64,000 nt of DNA from Cladorhizidae sp. MBARI D1340-BT2 (lineage: Eukaryota; Porifera; Demospongiae; Poecilosclerida; Cladorhizidae). The stretch is taken from positions 1,109,474 to 1,173,473 of the forward strand of contig JAQNBH010000005.1 of NCBI GenBank assembly GCA_028752905.1. Reading direction: 5' to 3'. A program made the position numbers and the translations under genes. The notes beneath the pieces were generated by a model. The model made no database searches, had not been told where the DNA came from, and was given only the letters and a program-made list of their open reading frames with translations. Below, in pieces: positions 21,497 to 32,341 of this stretch (position 1 is the stretch's first letter; every line of letters begins with the position of its first letter).

Positions 21497-24400
21497 ATGA
21501 GTTTGGGTCAAGAGTTTGCAGTTAGCGCGGTGTCGGCAGCATTGTCACATGTTATTCACCACCCACTTTACACCCTCAAAAGCCAGATGATGTTTTATGG
21601 ACCCGAGTTCAAGTTCAGGATATTCTTTGTGAAGGCAAAAGAACACAAGGCGTTTCTTTACAGAGGTGAATAGATCTGCATGACAATCTAATGCAAAATA
21701 ATTTTTCTTCTTTCTTGAATCATCCCAGTGCACAAAAGCAGGGTGAAGTCTGCCCGTCTCTGAGTATGTGTGTGTAGTGTAGGGCACTGCATTTGGAGGG
21801 CATAGTGTGTGGAGGGGAGGGGGGGGGAGAGGGGTGCGTGTGTATGGTATACTTGTCAGGGCACCGGACGTATTTTAAATCTGGTGATCATAATAGCTGT
21901 GAACTATTTGCCCTGGCAATGCAGCTGACCAGGTGCTGTAGAGCTAGTTGGCTCATGCTATATGACTACATTTATGATCTGTGTTTTCGAGTGTTTTCGA
22001 GTGCAGGGTAACGAAACCAAATAACTAGAGTCCATGTCTATACTTTTGAGTTCAGTATAATCTGGGAAGGAATAATTTATTTGAGTATAAATGCTGACAG
22101 TTCAAAACATTGTTTGGGTTTTTCCTATTTTTTAAATCTTGAGACCCAAACAATGATTTTGTGTTTATGGGCAAGGAGCTCCCAAAAGCCCAATAGGAGC
22201 TCCCAAAAGCCCAATGAAATGGTTTATGAAAAATTTCTTTTGAATCCTTTGAATCCTTAGAATTTTGAATCCTTAGAAATAATTTGTCACCAACAGTGCA
22301 ATGTGCACTGCTGGTAAATCCATGCATTAACCACACCCATTTTAACTGCTTTTGTGCCATCATCCTTGAGGTTATCTCGTTGCTAGGCATCTGGCATACT
22401 GGCTCACTAAATGCCTGCCTATTCACAATATGCAAAACGCTCCCAGCGGTGCGACACGTCGTTTTTAAAATAATTGTAGAACTTTCCCTAGTATATGGGA
22501 TGTGCGAATCAGATGAGCGCTGGCTTCCATTAATTAATTTGCGGGGTTCCAGTTGGGTGAAAGTTCAAGTTTGCTCAAGCGGTGACTCTGTGTCAATGCG
22601 ACACGACAGCCTAGCAGCATTTTTTTTTGTTTTTTTTTGTTGAAAAACGAGCTCAGTAGCAAAAGCTATTTAGAGCCTTACATACAAGATAACATGATGG
22701 GCAGGAAAATGATTGAAGTTAGGCAAAGAATTGTTTAATAAATCTTTTGAAGGAAAAGTGAGGACACATACAAGATAACATGATGGGTAGGAAAATGATT
22801 GAAGTTAGGCAAAGAATTGTTTAATAAATCTTTTGAAGGAAGAGTGAGGACATCTAATGGAGGTTGGGAGTGAGTTCCAAAGAGCTGTGGCAGAGGGAAC
22901 GAAGGAAGACTGCATATTGTGAACCAGCCTTAAAAGTCTACTGAGTTGCATGCAAAACACTAATTCCTGTTGGCTGGTCTACCAATGAAAATTTCCACCA
23001 CCAGAAACATTCTTGCTGGAGGCATCTGCTGACAGCCACCAATCTGCTGGGAAATTCAGGTGCTAATAGGCGTGGAAAAAATGTTTCGTGATAGGCTGTG
23101 AAAGAATGCAGTGTGAAAATGTCCAGTGGAGTTGAGGGTGCTGGAGCTCTGAATGCAGTGCAGACACAGGAGTTGTTCTGGTTGTGTTTAGGCAAGTGAA
23201 CAGAAGTGTTGAAGGGTTTTGAACAAAATGTTTGGACTTCTGTCCACTTCACTGCATGGACTTCTGTCCACTTCACTGCATGTACAGGTCATCTACTACT
23301 ATTGGGGGTACACATACAGCTATTATGGAGGAATGTTATTGGAAGAACAGGTAATTATCCTTGCCCTCTGGAATAGAACACACTTCAAAGTTGGTAATGA
23401 TGTCATGAGTATGATGTCATGAGTATTATGTCAGTGAGGGCTGTTGAGTAGTTGAGACTGATTCAGTTCTGCACTCGTACCTTTGGAATACTTCCAAGTA
23501 GAGGTTTCTGAACACCTTGAGCTCCTGTGTCAACTGTGAGGTCTTCTCAGGGTGAGGTCTTCTCAGGGTGAGGTCTTCTCAGAGTGAGCTCTTCTCAGGG
23601 TGAGCTCTTCTCAGGGTGAGCTCTTCTCAGGGTGAGCTCTTCTCAGGGTGAGGTCTTCTCAGGGCGAGTCTTCTCAGGGTGAGGTCTTCTCAGGGTGAGG
23701 TCTTCTCAGGGTGAGCTCTTCTCAGGGTGAGGTCTTCTCAGGGTGAGGTCTTCTCAGAGTGAGGTCTTCTCAGAGTGAGGTCTTCTCAGAGTGAGGTCTT
23801 CTCAGGGTGTGGTCTTCTCAGGGTGAGGTCTTCTCAGGGTGAGTCTTCTCAGGGTGAGTCTTCTCAGGGTGAGGTCTTCTCAGGGTGAGGTCTTCTCAGG
23901 GTGAGGTCTTCTCAGGGTGAGTCTTCTCAGGGTGAGGTCTTCTCAGGGTGAGGTCTTCTCAGGGTGAGGTCTTCTCAGGGTGAGGTCTTCTCAGGGTGAG
24001 GTCTTCTCAGGGTGAGGTCTTCTCAGGGTGAGTCTTCTCAGGGTGAGGTCTTCTCAGGGTGAGGTCTTCTCAGGGTGAGTCTTCTCAGGGTGAGGTCTTC
24101 TCAGGGTGAGGTCTTCTCAGAGAGGTCTTCTCAGAGTGAGGTCTTCTCAGGGTGAGTCTTCTCAGGGCGAGGTCTTCTCAGGGTGAGGTCTTCTCAGGGT
24201 GAGGTCTTCTCAGGGTGAGGTCTTCTCAGGGTGAGGTCTTCTCAGGGTGAGTCTTCTCAGGGTGAGGTCTTCTCAGGGTGAGGTCTTCTCAGGGTGAGGT
24301 CTTCTCAGGGTGAGGTCTTCTCAGGGTGAGGTCTTCTCAGGGTGAGGTCTTCTCAGGGTGTGGTCTTCTCAGGGTGAGGTCTTCTCAGGGTGGGGTCTTC

Positions 24401-27400
24401 TCAGGGTGAGCTCTTCTCAGGGTGAGGTCTTAGGGTGAGTCTTCTCAGGGTGTGGTCTTCTCAGGGTGAGCTCTTCTCAGGGTGAGGTCTTCTCAGGGTG
24501 AGCTCTTCTCAGGGTGAGGTCTTCTCAGGGTGCGGTCTTCTCAGGGTGAGCTCTTCTCAGGGTGAGGTCTTCTCAGGGTGAGCTCTTCTCAGGGTGAGCT
24601 CTTCTCAGGGTGAGGTCTTCTCAGGGTGAGCTCTTCTCAGGGTGAGCTTCTCAGGGTGAGCTCTTCTCAGGGTGAGGTCTTCTCAGGGTGAGGTCTTCTC
24701 AGGGTGAGGTCTTCTCAGGGTGAGTCTTCTCAGGGTGAGGTCTTCTCAGGGTGAGGTCTTCTCAGGGTGGGGTCTTCTCAGGGTGAGCTCTTCTCAGGGT
24801 GAGGTCTTCTCAGGGTGAGGTCTTCTCAGGGTGAGCTCTTCTCAGGGTGAGGTCTTCTCAGGGTGAGCTCTTCTCAGGGTGAGGTCTTCTCAGGGTGCGG
24901 TCTTCTCAGGGTGGGGTCTTCTCAGGGTGAGCTCTTCTCAGGGTGAGGTCTTCTCAGGGTGAGCTCTTCTCAGGGTGAGCTCTTCTCAGGGTGAGCTCTT
25001 CTCAGGGTGAGCTCTTCTCAGGGTGAGCTCTTCTCAGGGTGAGCTCTTCTCAGGGTGAGCTCTTCTCAGGGTGAGGTCTTCTCAGGGTGAGCTCTTCTCA
25101 GGGTGAGGTCTTCTCAGGGTGAGCTCTTCTCAGGGTGAGCTCTTCTCAGGGTGAGGTCTTCTCAGGGTGAGGTCTTCTCAGTGTGAGGTCTTCTCAGGGG
25201 CAAGAATAGCAGTAAAGAAAAATACGCACACATCTCGTGTCATCTTCACCTACTCCCAATAATCAGGAGCTTTCCAGGTCTTGTTAGCTGGGGAGCATGT
25301 TAGCTGGGGAGCATGTTAGCTGGGGAGCATGTTAGCTGGAGCATGTTAGCTGGAGCATGTTAGCTGGGGAGCATGTTAGCTGGGGAGCATGTTAGCTGGG
25401 GAGCATGTTAGCTGGGGAGCATGTTAGCTGGGGAGCATGTTAGCTGGGGCACATGTTAGCTGGAGCATGTTAGCTGGGGAGCATGTTAGCTGGAGCATGT
25501 TAGCTGGGGAGCATGTTAGCTGGGGAGCATGTTGGCTGGGGAGCATGTTAGCTGGGGAGCATGTTAGCTGGGGAGCATGTTAGCTGGGGAGCATGTTAGC
25601 TGGGGAGCATGTTAGCTGGGGAGCATGTTAGCTGGGGAGCATGTTAGCTGTGGAGCATGTTAGCTGGGGAGCATGTTAGCTGGGGAGCATGTTAGCTGGG
25701 GAGCATGTTAGCTGGGGAGCATGTTAGCTGGAGCATGTTAGCTGGGGAGCATGTTAGCTGGGGAGCATGTTAGCTGGAGCATGTTGGCTGGGGAGCATGT
25801 TAGCTGGAGCATGTTAGCTGGGGAGCATGTTAGCTGGGGAGCAAGTTAGCTGCAGAGCATGTTAGCTGGGGAGCATGTTAGCTGGGGAGCATGTTGGCTG
25901 GAGCATTCATGCAAGCAATTGTAGTACATGTACTAATATATGGTGTGATGTGTTAGTCAGTGTCACCACTTCGCACTAACAATTTGCCAACCACTGCAAT
26001 ACTGGGAAGGTGCCATTTTGATAGTGGCTGGTCTTTATATGCAAAATTGTGTGTGCGCGTGCGTGCATGTTCACATCTGCCCAAGGTATGTGTCCTAATT
26101 GGAGACTTTCAGGTTGAGCCAGCACATTCCCTCACCCTCTCCTCCGCTCCATTCTCCCTTCCCTCATTGCCCCCTCTCCTTCGCTCTCTCCCCCTACTTA
26201 TAATCATTCCAGGAAGCAAATGTGATACCTCCTGCATAACCAGTGCAAATATGTAATTATGGTTGGAGAGTGTTGCTAGCTAGGGCTGCTGGTGAGGTTG
26301 TCTAACTTCACATCCTCTGTTGTGAAACTAATATCCACACTTGAACATTTCCCCGAATATGTCAAGGGCTCTCTTAGAAGTGTGGTGATAATTATACAGA
26401 GTTCTTTAAATGAGGAAGTGCAATCACGCATTCCCCGGAATCACGCATTGCCCAGCCACAACAAATACCATCTCCCTGAGTGTGCAGGGGAATTTTTGGT
26501 GTGTTGATATTGTGTCTGGTTATATATATACATGTATATATGTATATATTCATGTATATATATATATATAATCTATATATACACGTGTATGTGTATATTA
26601 TATATATACATGTCAGGGTTTCATTTATAAAATTGTCCAATGGGGGGCAACTGGAGGAATCTGGATATTAAATGAAACCCTGCATGTATATATGTAATAT
26701 TACATTGATGTGTATGGTTGCTTCATGTGGATAGGAGGAGGTCTAGTCTTACAAACTCTGTGGCTTATTGCTGACTTTGCCTGCTGTTGTTATGTGTATA
26801 TATTATTGTGGCTTGCTGGCCTGAGAGACCAGCTATGTGTTACACTCCTTAATTATATTTCCTGTAGGTGTGGTTTCACGTACTTTTGGTATCATGCCTG
26901 AGAAGGCATTTAAGATGCAGAGCTGGATTATGGTGGGGAGGTTCATGGAGCGCCACTTTGAAGAGCCCACCATCTTCAAGTGGTTGGTGGCTGGCTCTGC
27001 AGCTGGAGCAGCCACCACTATCATAGGTACAGAGTACAGGGGCAGCTCTCATCATCATCATAGGTACAGAGTACAGGGGCAGCTCTCATCATAGGTACAG
27101 AGTACAGGGGCAGCTCTCATCATCATAGGTACAGAGTACAGGGCAGCTCTCATCATCCTAGGTACAGAGTACAGGGGCAGCTCTCATCATCATAGGTACA
27201 GAGTACAGGGGCAGCTCTCATCATCATAGGTACAGAGTACAGGGGCAGCTCTCATCCTAGGTACAGAGTACAGGGGCAGCTCTCATCATCATAGGTACAG
27301 AGTACAGGGGCAGCTCTCATCATCATAGGTACAGAATACAGGGCAAGCTCTCATCATCATCATAGATACAGAGTACAGGGGCAGCTCTATCAGGAATGTG

Positions 27401-28792
27401 CATTAAATTAATTCAATCACTGTCAGAGGGCGGAATCATCAGTTGGTTTTGTGGGGAGTACACAGTCCAGCACTCAACATCCGGGACATGCCTGCTGGTG
27501 CTATCTACTCCATCCTCTTGCACACATGTTCAGGTTGTCCTTCTGAACGTGCAATGGTTCTAGCTCACATCCGCAAGCAAGCCTTCATAACGGTCATTAG
27601 AGAGACAGGACTCCGTGGCCTCTATCATGGCTTCACTACTACTCTCTATCGAGACATCACCTTCAACGCCATCTTCTTCACCTCAAGAGAGCTGTTTGTG
27701 AGGATGTATAACAAGCGCTATGGTGACGCCGACGCATGGATGAGAGTGATGCTGGGCTTTCCGGCAGGAACTCTGGCCTCTATACTTGCCTGCCCCTTTG
27801 ATGTGATCAAGACCAGACAGCAGGGCAGTGAACTAGGTGAGCCAGAGAATAAGAGTGTCGTCTGGTGCGAATGAGGGGGCGGAGGGAAGACACTTGCACA
27901 TTCCTCAACTACAGCATAGCACATGTGGCATGCACATGCACACACATGTGGATATGGGATATGGCATGTCCACACATGTGGCGTGTTTTCTTGTCAAGGA
28001 AATGTTTTGCATGGTCACTGTGTTTCCATGCCAACACTTGACTGTGTCGTCTTAGGCAGAGGCAGCTTGGAGTGGTCAGAAGTGGGTGTGGTTGTGGTTT
28101 AACACAGTAGTATTGTACACACAATTGCTGACATAATATTGTAGTCCAGCTGAAGTTATTCTAATATGTGCTGTCCGCGTTCTCCCTTACCTACGGAGTC
28201 ATTGGCTTGGTTAACAAAACTAGAATAGAGGAGAATGGCTCAAGTACGAACACTGCTACTATCAATAACTGTCACCGGTTCGAGATCTGTCATGCAACTA
28301 TTGTGTGCATTGTTGTTAGAATAATAGAGCATGCCATCGAATAGTTAGAGAGCTTGGGCAACTCAGGAGAGTGCATGTGTGAACATATAGTTTCGTGTTC
28401 TTCATTGTCGGCTTCATCGCTTCTAATCGAGGGCGCATTTTATTCAAGGGCGCATTCTAATAGAGAAAATCCTGCAAATTTGTCTGTGTGATACTCGTTC
28501 GCCCAGTCTTGCTTGTGAGGTCCTTGTGAGGTCCTTGTGAACAAACTTGTACTCACCACATGCACCATGTTCAATGTGCCATGCATGTATTAGTTACGTC
28601 ATACCATCTTGTACAGGAGGAGTGAATCGTTCCTGTGGCAAGATAATGTCGGATATCTGTCGTTTGGAGGGGCCCAGACACTTGATGAAAGGTTTGCTTC
28701 CTCGCCTGATAGCCGTGCCGAGCATGATGTCCTGCTTCTATGTCATCAACGAAGAATTGGAACACAAAATACTCGGGACCCGGATGGTCTGA
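21497..28792 (+). CDS. SLC25-type mitochondrial carrier, complete, 4 exons
   Basis: Exons are 21497-21665, 26868-27026, 27534-27836 and 28617-28792. Every junction splits a glycine codon after its first base (phase 1, GT-AG), giving 268 residues with a TGA stop. Three carrier repeats are visible. Repeat 1 has PLYTLK at residues 23-28, then LYRGVVSRTFGIMPEKAFKM. Repeat 2 has CPSERAM near 111-117, then GLRGLYHGFTTTLYRDITFN. Repeat 3 has the canonical PFDVIKTRQQ at 197-206, then LMKGLLPRLIAV. The SLC25 signature is Px[DE]xx[KR]. Repeat 3 fits it, but repeat 1 has Y for the acid and repeat 2 ends in M instead of K/R, so the matrix salt-bridge network looks incomplete. The protein should sit in the mitochondrial inner membrane; the PEKAFK block recalls carboxylate and amino-acid carriers. 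The substrate cannot be assigned. Intron 1 is 5.2 kb and mostly tandem repeat. Confidence 0.9.
21666..22680 (+). other. SLC25 intron 1, proximal unique part
   Basis: Starts with the donor GTGAATAG. Contains a G-rich stretch near 21795-21840 and a small duplication of GGAGCTCCCAAAAGCCCAAT near 22176-22215. No exon or RNA gene seen. Confidence 0.5.
22681..22852. repeat. 86-bp tandem duplication in SLC25 intron 1
   Basis: Two copies of an 86-bp sequence beginning CATACAAGATAACATGATGG, at 22681-22766 and 22767-22852, differing at only a couple of positions. Confidence 0.93.
22853..23535. other. SLC25 intron 1, unique segment
   Basis: Non-coding. A 24-bp sequence containing GGACTTCTGTCCACTTCACT is duplicated near 23233-23281. 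A stop-free fragment near 22862-22915 (GSEFQRAVAEGTKEDCI) resembles an old transposon piece but is too short to assign. Confidence 0.4.
23536..25200. repeat. 16-bp minisatellite in SLC25 intron 1, about 104 units
   Basis: The unit is GGTGAGGTCTTCTCAG (16 bp). Variants are GAGGTC/GAGCTC, 15-bp units GGTGAGTCTTCTCAG, and GGG/AGA. On the sense strand of the host gene every unit juxtaposes an acceptor-like TCTTCTCAG with a donor-like GGTGAG. Confidence 0.97.
25282..25906. repeat. Second 16-bp minisatellite in SLC25 intron 1, about 40 units
   Basis: The unit is TTAGCTGGGGAGCATG (16 bp), with 13-bp units lacking GGG (TTAGCTGGAGCATG form) scattered through. It lies about 80 bp downstream of the first 16-bp array and is unrelated in sequence. 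Confidence 0.97.
25907..26519. other. SLC25 intron 1, distal unique part
   Basis: No gene or array seen. A pyrimidine-rich stretch (CTCCCTTCCCTCATTGCCCC) lies near 26150-26200. Confidence 0.4.
26520..26613. repeat. (TA)n-rich microsatellite
   Basis: TATATATACATGTATATATG-type sequence with CACGTG in the middle, directly upstream of the short inverted-repeat element. Confidence 0.85.
26614..26682. mobile_element. 69-bp terminal-inverted-repeat element (hAT-like miniature element)
   Basis: A 69-bp segment has perfect 14-bp terminal inverted repeats: CAGGGTTTCATTTA at the left end and TAAATGAAACCCTG at the right. CAGGG-type ends resemble hAT elements. The flanking bases share CATGT on both sides, but an 8-bp target duplication expected for hAT is not clear within the TA-rich flank. 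Confidence 0.6.
27027..27395 (+). repeat. 31-37-bp tandem repeat starting at the SLC25 exon 2 splice donor, about 11 units
   Basis: Begins at the first base of intron 2. Each unit runs from GTACAGAGTACAGGGGCAGC to CTCTCATCATCATAG. The exon end (ATCATAG) plus donor (GTACAG) is therefore recreated at each unit boundary, giving around ten decoy 5' splice sites in a 507-bp intron. Length varies through CAT number and CATCCTAG variants. Confidence 0.93.
27837..28616 (+). other. SLC25 intron 3
   Basis: A 780-bp GT-AG intron with no long array. The proximal part is rich in CACATG/ACATGTGG words; GTGAGGTCCTT is duplicated near 28515-28540. No RNA gene recognised. Confidence 0.6.
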
Positions 28793-29093
28793 ATCAACTC
28801 ACAACTCTCTGCCTCTATCTATCTATCATATCCTCCTTCATGTATCAAATCTGCTTCTTGTTTGCTCTTCATCAATGGAGACTAACTTTTTGTTCGCTGC
28901 TGGTTATGCCAGCATTTCATCTCAACTTGCTTTGTTGACTTGCATGTCAACCAGTACAAAGGTCATTATTAATGGTATGATGTAAGATTCTTGTTGGTTT
29001 GTGTATTATCACAACTACTGGGCTGACCTCTGACCTCAGTGTTTCTCTTACCGAGTCCGTGTAAGTATATAACAGTCACCCTGACGCCATGAA
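28793..29093 (+). other. 3' flank of the SLC25 gene
   Basis: Presumed 3' untranslated and flanking sequence after the TGA at 28790-28792. No canonical AATAAA was found. Nothing else seen. Confidence 0.4.
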
Positions 29094-30067
29094 ACATGTG
29101 GGTACAAACTGGGGGACACCTCTTGTGTGTAGTGCTGGAGGACACCTCTTGTGTGTAGTGCTACATGTAAGTACAAACTGGGGGACACCTCTTGTGTGTA
29201 GTGCTACATGTTGGTACAAACTGGGGGACACCTCTTGTGTGTAAACATGTTGGTACAAACTGGGGGACACCTCTTGTGTGTAGTGCTACATGTTGGTACA
29301 AACTGGGGGACACCTCTTGTGTGTAGTGCTACATGTTGGTACAAACTGGGGGACACCTCTTGTGTGTAGTGCTACATGTTGGTACAAACTGGGGGACACC
29401 TCTTGTGTGTAGTGCTACATGTTGGTACAAACTGGGGGACACCTCTTGTGTGTAGTGCTACATGTAAGTACAAACTGGGGGACACCTCTTGTGTGTAGTG
29501 CTACATGTTGGTACAAACTGGGGGACACCTCTTGTGTGTAGTGCTACATGTTGGTACAAACTGGGGGACACCTCTTGTGTGTAGTGCTACATGTTGGTAC
29601 AAACTGGGGGACACCTCTTGTGTGTAGTGCTACATGTTGGTACAAACTGGGGGACACCTCTTGTGTGTAGTGCTACATGTTGGTACAAACTGGGGGACAC
29701 CTCTTGTGTGTAGTGCTACATGTTGGTACAAACTGGGGGACACCTCTTGTGTGTAGTGCTACATGTAAGTACAAACTGGGGGACACCTCTTGTGTGTAGT
29801 GCTACATGTTGGTACAAACTGGGGGACACCTCTTGTGTGTAGTGCTACATGTAAGTACAAACTGTGGGACACCTCTTGTGTGTAGTGCTACATGTTCGTA
29901 CAAACTGGAGGACACCTCTTGTGTGTAGTGCTACATGTGGGTACAAACTGGGGGACACCTCTTGTGTGTAGTGCTACATGTAAGTACAAACTGGAGGACA
30001 CCTCTTGTGTGTAGTGCTACATGTTGGTACAAACTGGGGGACACCTCTTGTGTGTAGTGCTACATGT
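29094..30067. repeat. 43-bp minisatellite, about 22 units
   Basis: Units contain TACATGTTGGTACAAACTGG, then GGGACACCTCTTGTGTGTAG. The main variant is TGTTGG/TGTAAG; two early units are shortened. Confidence 0.97.
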
Positions 30068-30289
30068 ACTGTTGTGTGTGTGTGTGCTTTATCAACCATC
30101 TGAGAAGTTTACTTGGCTAGTTAGGCTTGATGTTCTAGCCTTCATCAAGCGAGTCGAATTCCAGACACAAATCTCATCAAGCTCCAGAGAACAGAGTGAA
30201 ATATATTACTGGAAGTCCAGTTCCTTGAGTATCAATCTGCTGCATCAGTTGTAGTTCCTTGAGGGCCTTTTACGAAGAATATAAAACCT

Positions 30290-30640
30290 GATGAATTGCA
30301 TGAAGATATTGGCCTGATGAAGCTTGCAGTTGAATTGGCATGAAGATACTGGCCTGATGAAGCTTGAATTGGCATGAAGATATTGGCCTGATGAAGCTTG
30401 AATTGGCATGAAGATACTGGCCTGATGAAGCATGCAGTTGAATTGGCATGAAGATACTGGCCTGATGAAGCATGCAGTTGAATTGGCATGAAGATACTGG
30501 CCTGATGAAGCGTGCAGTTGAATTGGCATGAAGATACTGGCCTGATGAAGCGTGCAGTTGAATTGGCATGACGATACTGGCCTGATGAAGCGTGCAGTTG
30601 AATTGGCGTGACCTGATGAAGCGTGCAGTCGTGCCAGATG
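30290..30640. repeat. 40-bp minisatellite, about 8 units
   Basis: Units contain GAATTGGCATGAAGATACTG, then GCCTGATGAAGCGTGCAGTT; some units lack the GTGCAGTT part. The 14-bp core CTGGCCTGATGAAG is shared with the 22-bp array at 40.6-48.4 kb. Confidence 0.95.
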
Positions 30641-30827
30641 ATCTAATAGGTTGTGATACATTTAATGAATGAGTTGGATGGTGGAGGCTCGGCCTGCATC
30701 GGTCGAAGCCGGAGGAGAAGTTTGAGAGTGGGCACTGAGGGGAAGGTGGTTTGGGAAGGAGGTGGAGGGTGTGAGTAATCAGGTGATGGTGGAGTGTGTG
30801 CAGGCAGAGAAGGAAGGGACCGAGATA

Positions 30828-32222
30828 TATGCCATTACTAGTCACCCTACCTATTTATACATACCTCCTGTAGTGTATGCCATTACTAGTCACCCTACCT
30901 ATTTATACATACCTCCTGTAGTGTATAACATTACTAGTCACCCTACCTATTTATACATACCTCTTGTAGTGTATGCCATTACTAGTCACCCTACCTATTT
31001 ATACATCCTCCTGTAGTGTCACCCTACCTATTTATACATACCGCCTGTAGTGTATAACATTACTAGTCACCCTACCTATTTATACATCCTCCTGTAGTAT
31101 ATGACATTACTAGTCACCCTACCTATTTATACATACCTCCTGTACCTATTTATACATACCTCCTGTAGTGTCGCCCTACCTATTTATACATACCTCTGTA
31201 GTGTATAACATGACTAGTCACCCTACCTATTTATACATCCTCCTGTAGTGTATAACATTACTAGTCACCCTACCTATTTATACATACCTCCTGTAGTGTA
31301 TGCCAGTACTAGTCACCCTACCTATTTATACATACCTCCTGTACCTATTTATACATACCTCCTGTAGTGTATAACATTACTAGTCACCCTACCTATTTAT
31401 ACATCCTCCTGTAGTGTATAACATTACTAGTCACCCTACCTATTTATACATCCTCCTGTAGTGTATAACATTACTAGTCACCCTACCTATTTATACATCC
31501 TCCTGTAGTGTATAACATTACTAGTCACCCTACCTATTTATACATACCTCCTGTACCTATTTATACATACCTCCTGTAGTGTATGACATTACTAGTCGCC
31601 CTACCTATTTATACATCCTCCTGTAGTGTATAACATTACTAGTCACCCTACCTATTTATACATACCTCCTGTGTATAACATTACTAGTCACCCTACCTAT
31701 TTATACATACCGCCTGTAGTGTATAACATTACTAGTCACCCTACCTATTTATACATACCTCCTGTAGTGTATAACATTACTAGTCACCCTACCTATTTAT
31801 ACATCCTCCTGTAGTGTATGCCATTACTAGTCACCCTACCTATTTATACATACCTCCTGTAGGTATAACATGACTAGTCACCCTACCTATTTATACATAC
31901 CTCCTGTAGTGTATGCCATTACTCGTCACCCTACCTATTTATACACACCTCCTGTAGTGTATAACATTACTAGTCACCCTACCTATTTATACATCCTCCT
32001 GTAGTGTATAACATGACTAGTCACCCTACCTATTTATACATCCTCCTGTAGTGTATAACATTACTAGTCACCCTACCTATTTATACATACCTCCTGTAGG
32101 TATAACATGACTAGTCACCCTACCTATTTATACACACCTCCTGTAGTATATGCCTTTACTAGTCACCCTACCTATTTATACACACCTCCTGTAGTGTATG
32201 CCATTACTAGTCACCCTACCTA
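30828..32222. repeat. 46-48-bp minisatellite, about 29 units
   Basis: Units contain GTCACCCTACCTATTTATAC, then ATACCTCCTGTAGTGTATAA and CATTACTA. Length forms ATACCTCC/ATCCTCC, and some partial units lacking the CATTACTAGTC part. Confidence 0.97.
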
Positions 32223-32341
32223 TTTGTTGTCATTATTATTTATCTTATAGTGCACTGGGGTGCAATGGTCCCAAGGAACTCCGGATTTTGAATTTTGACA
32301 ATAATAGAAATAATAGTAGTAGTCCCAACAACAACACATAC

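Noticed and set aside
23536..25906. CRISPR array
   Set aside because: The 16-bp units are contiguous with no spacers, and the locus is a eukaryotic intron. None of the arrays has unique spacers.
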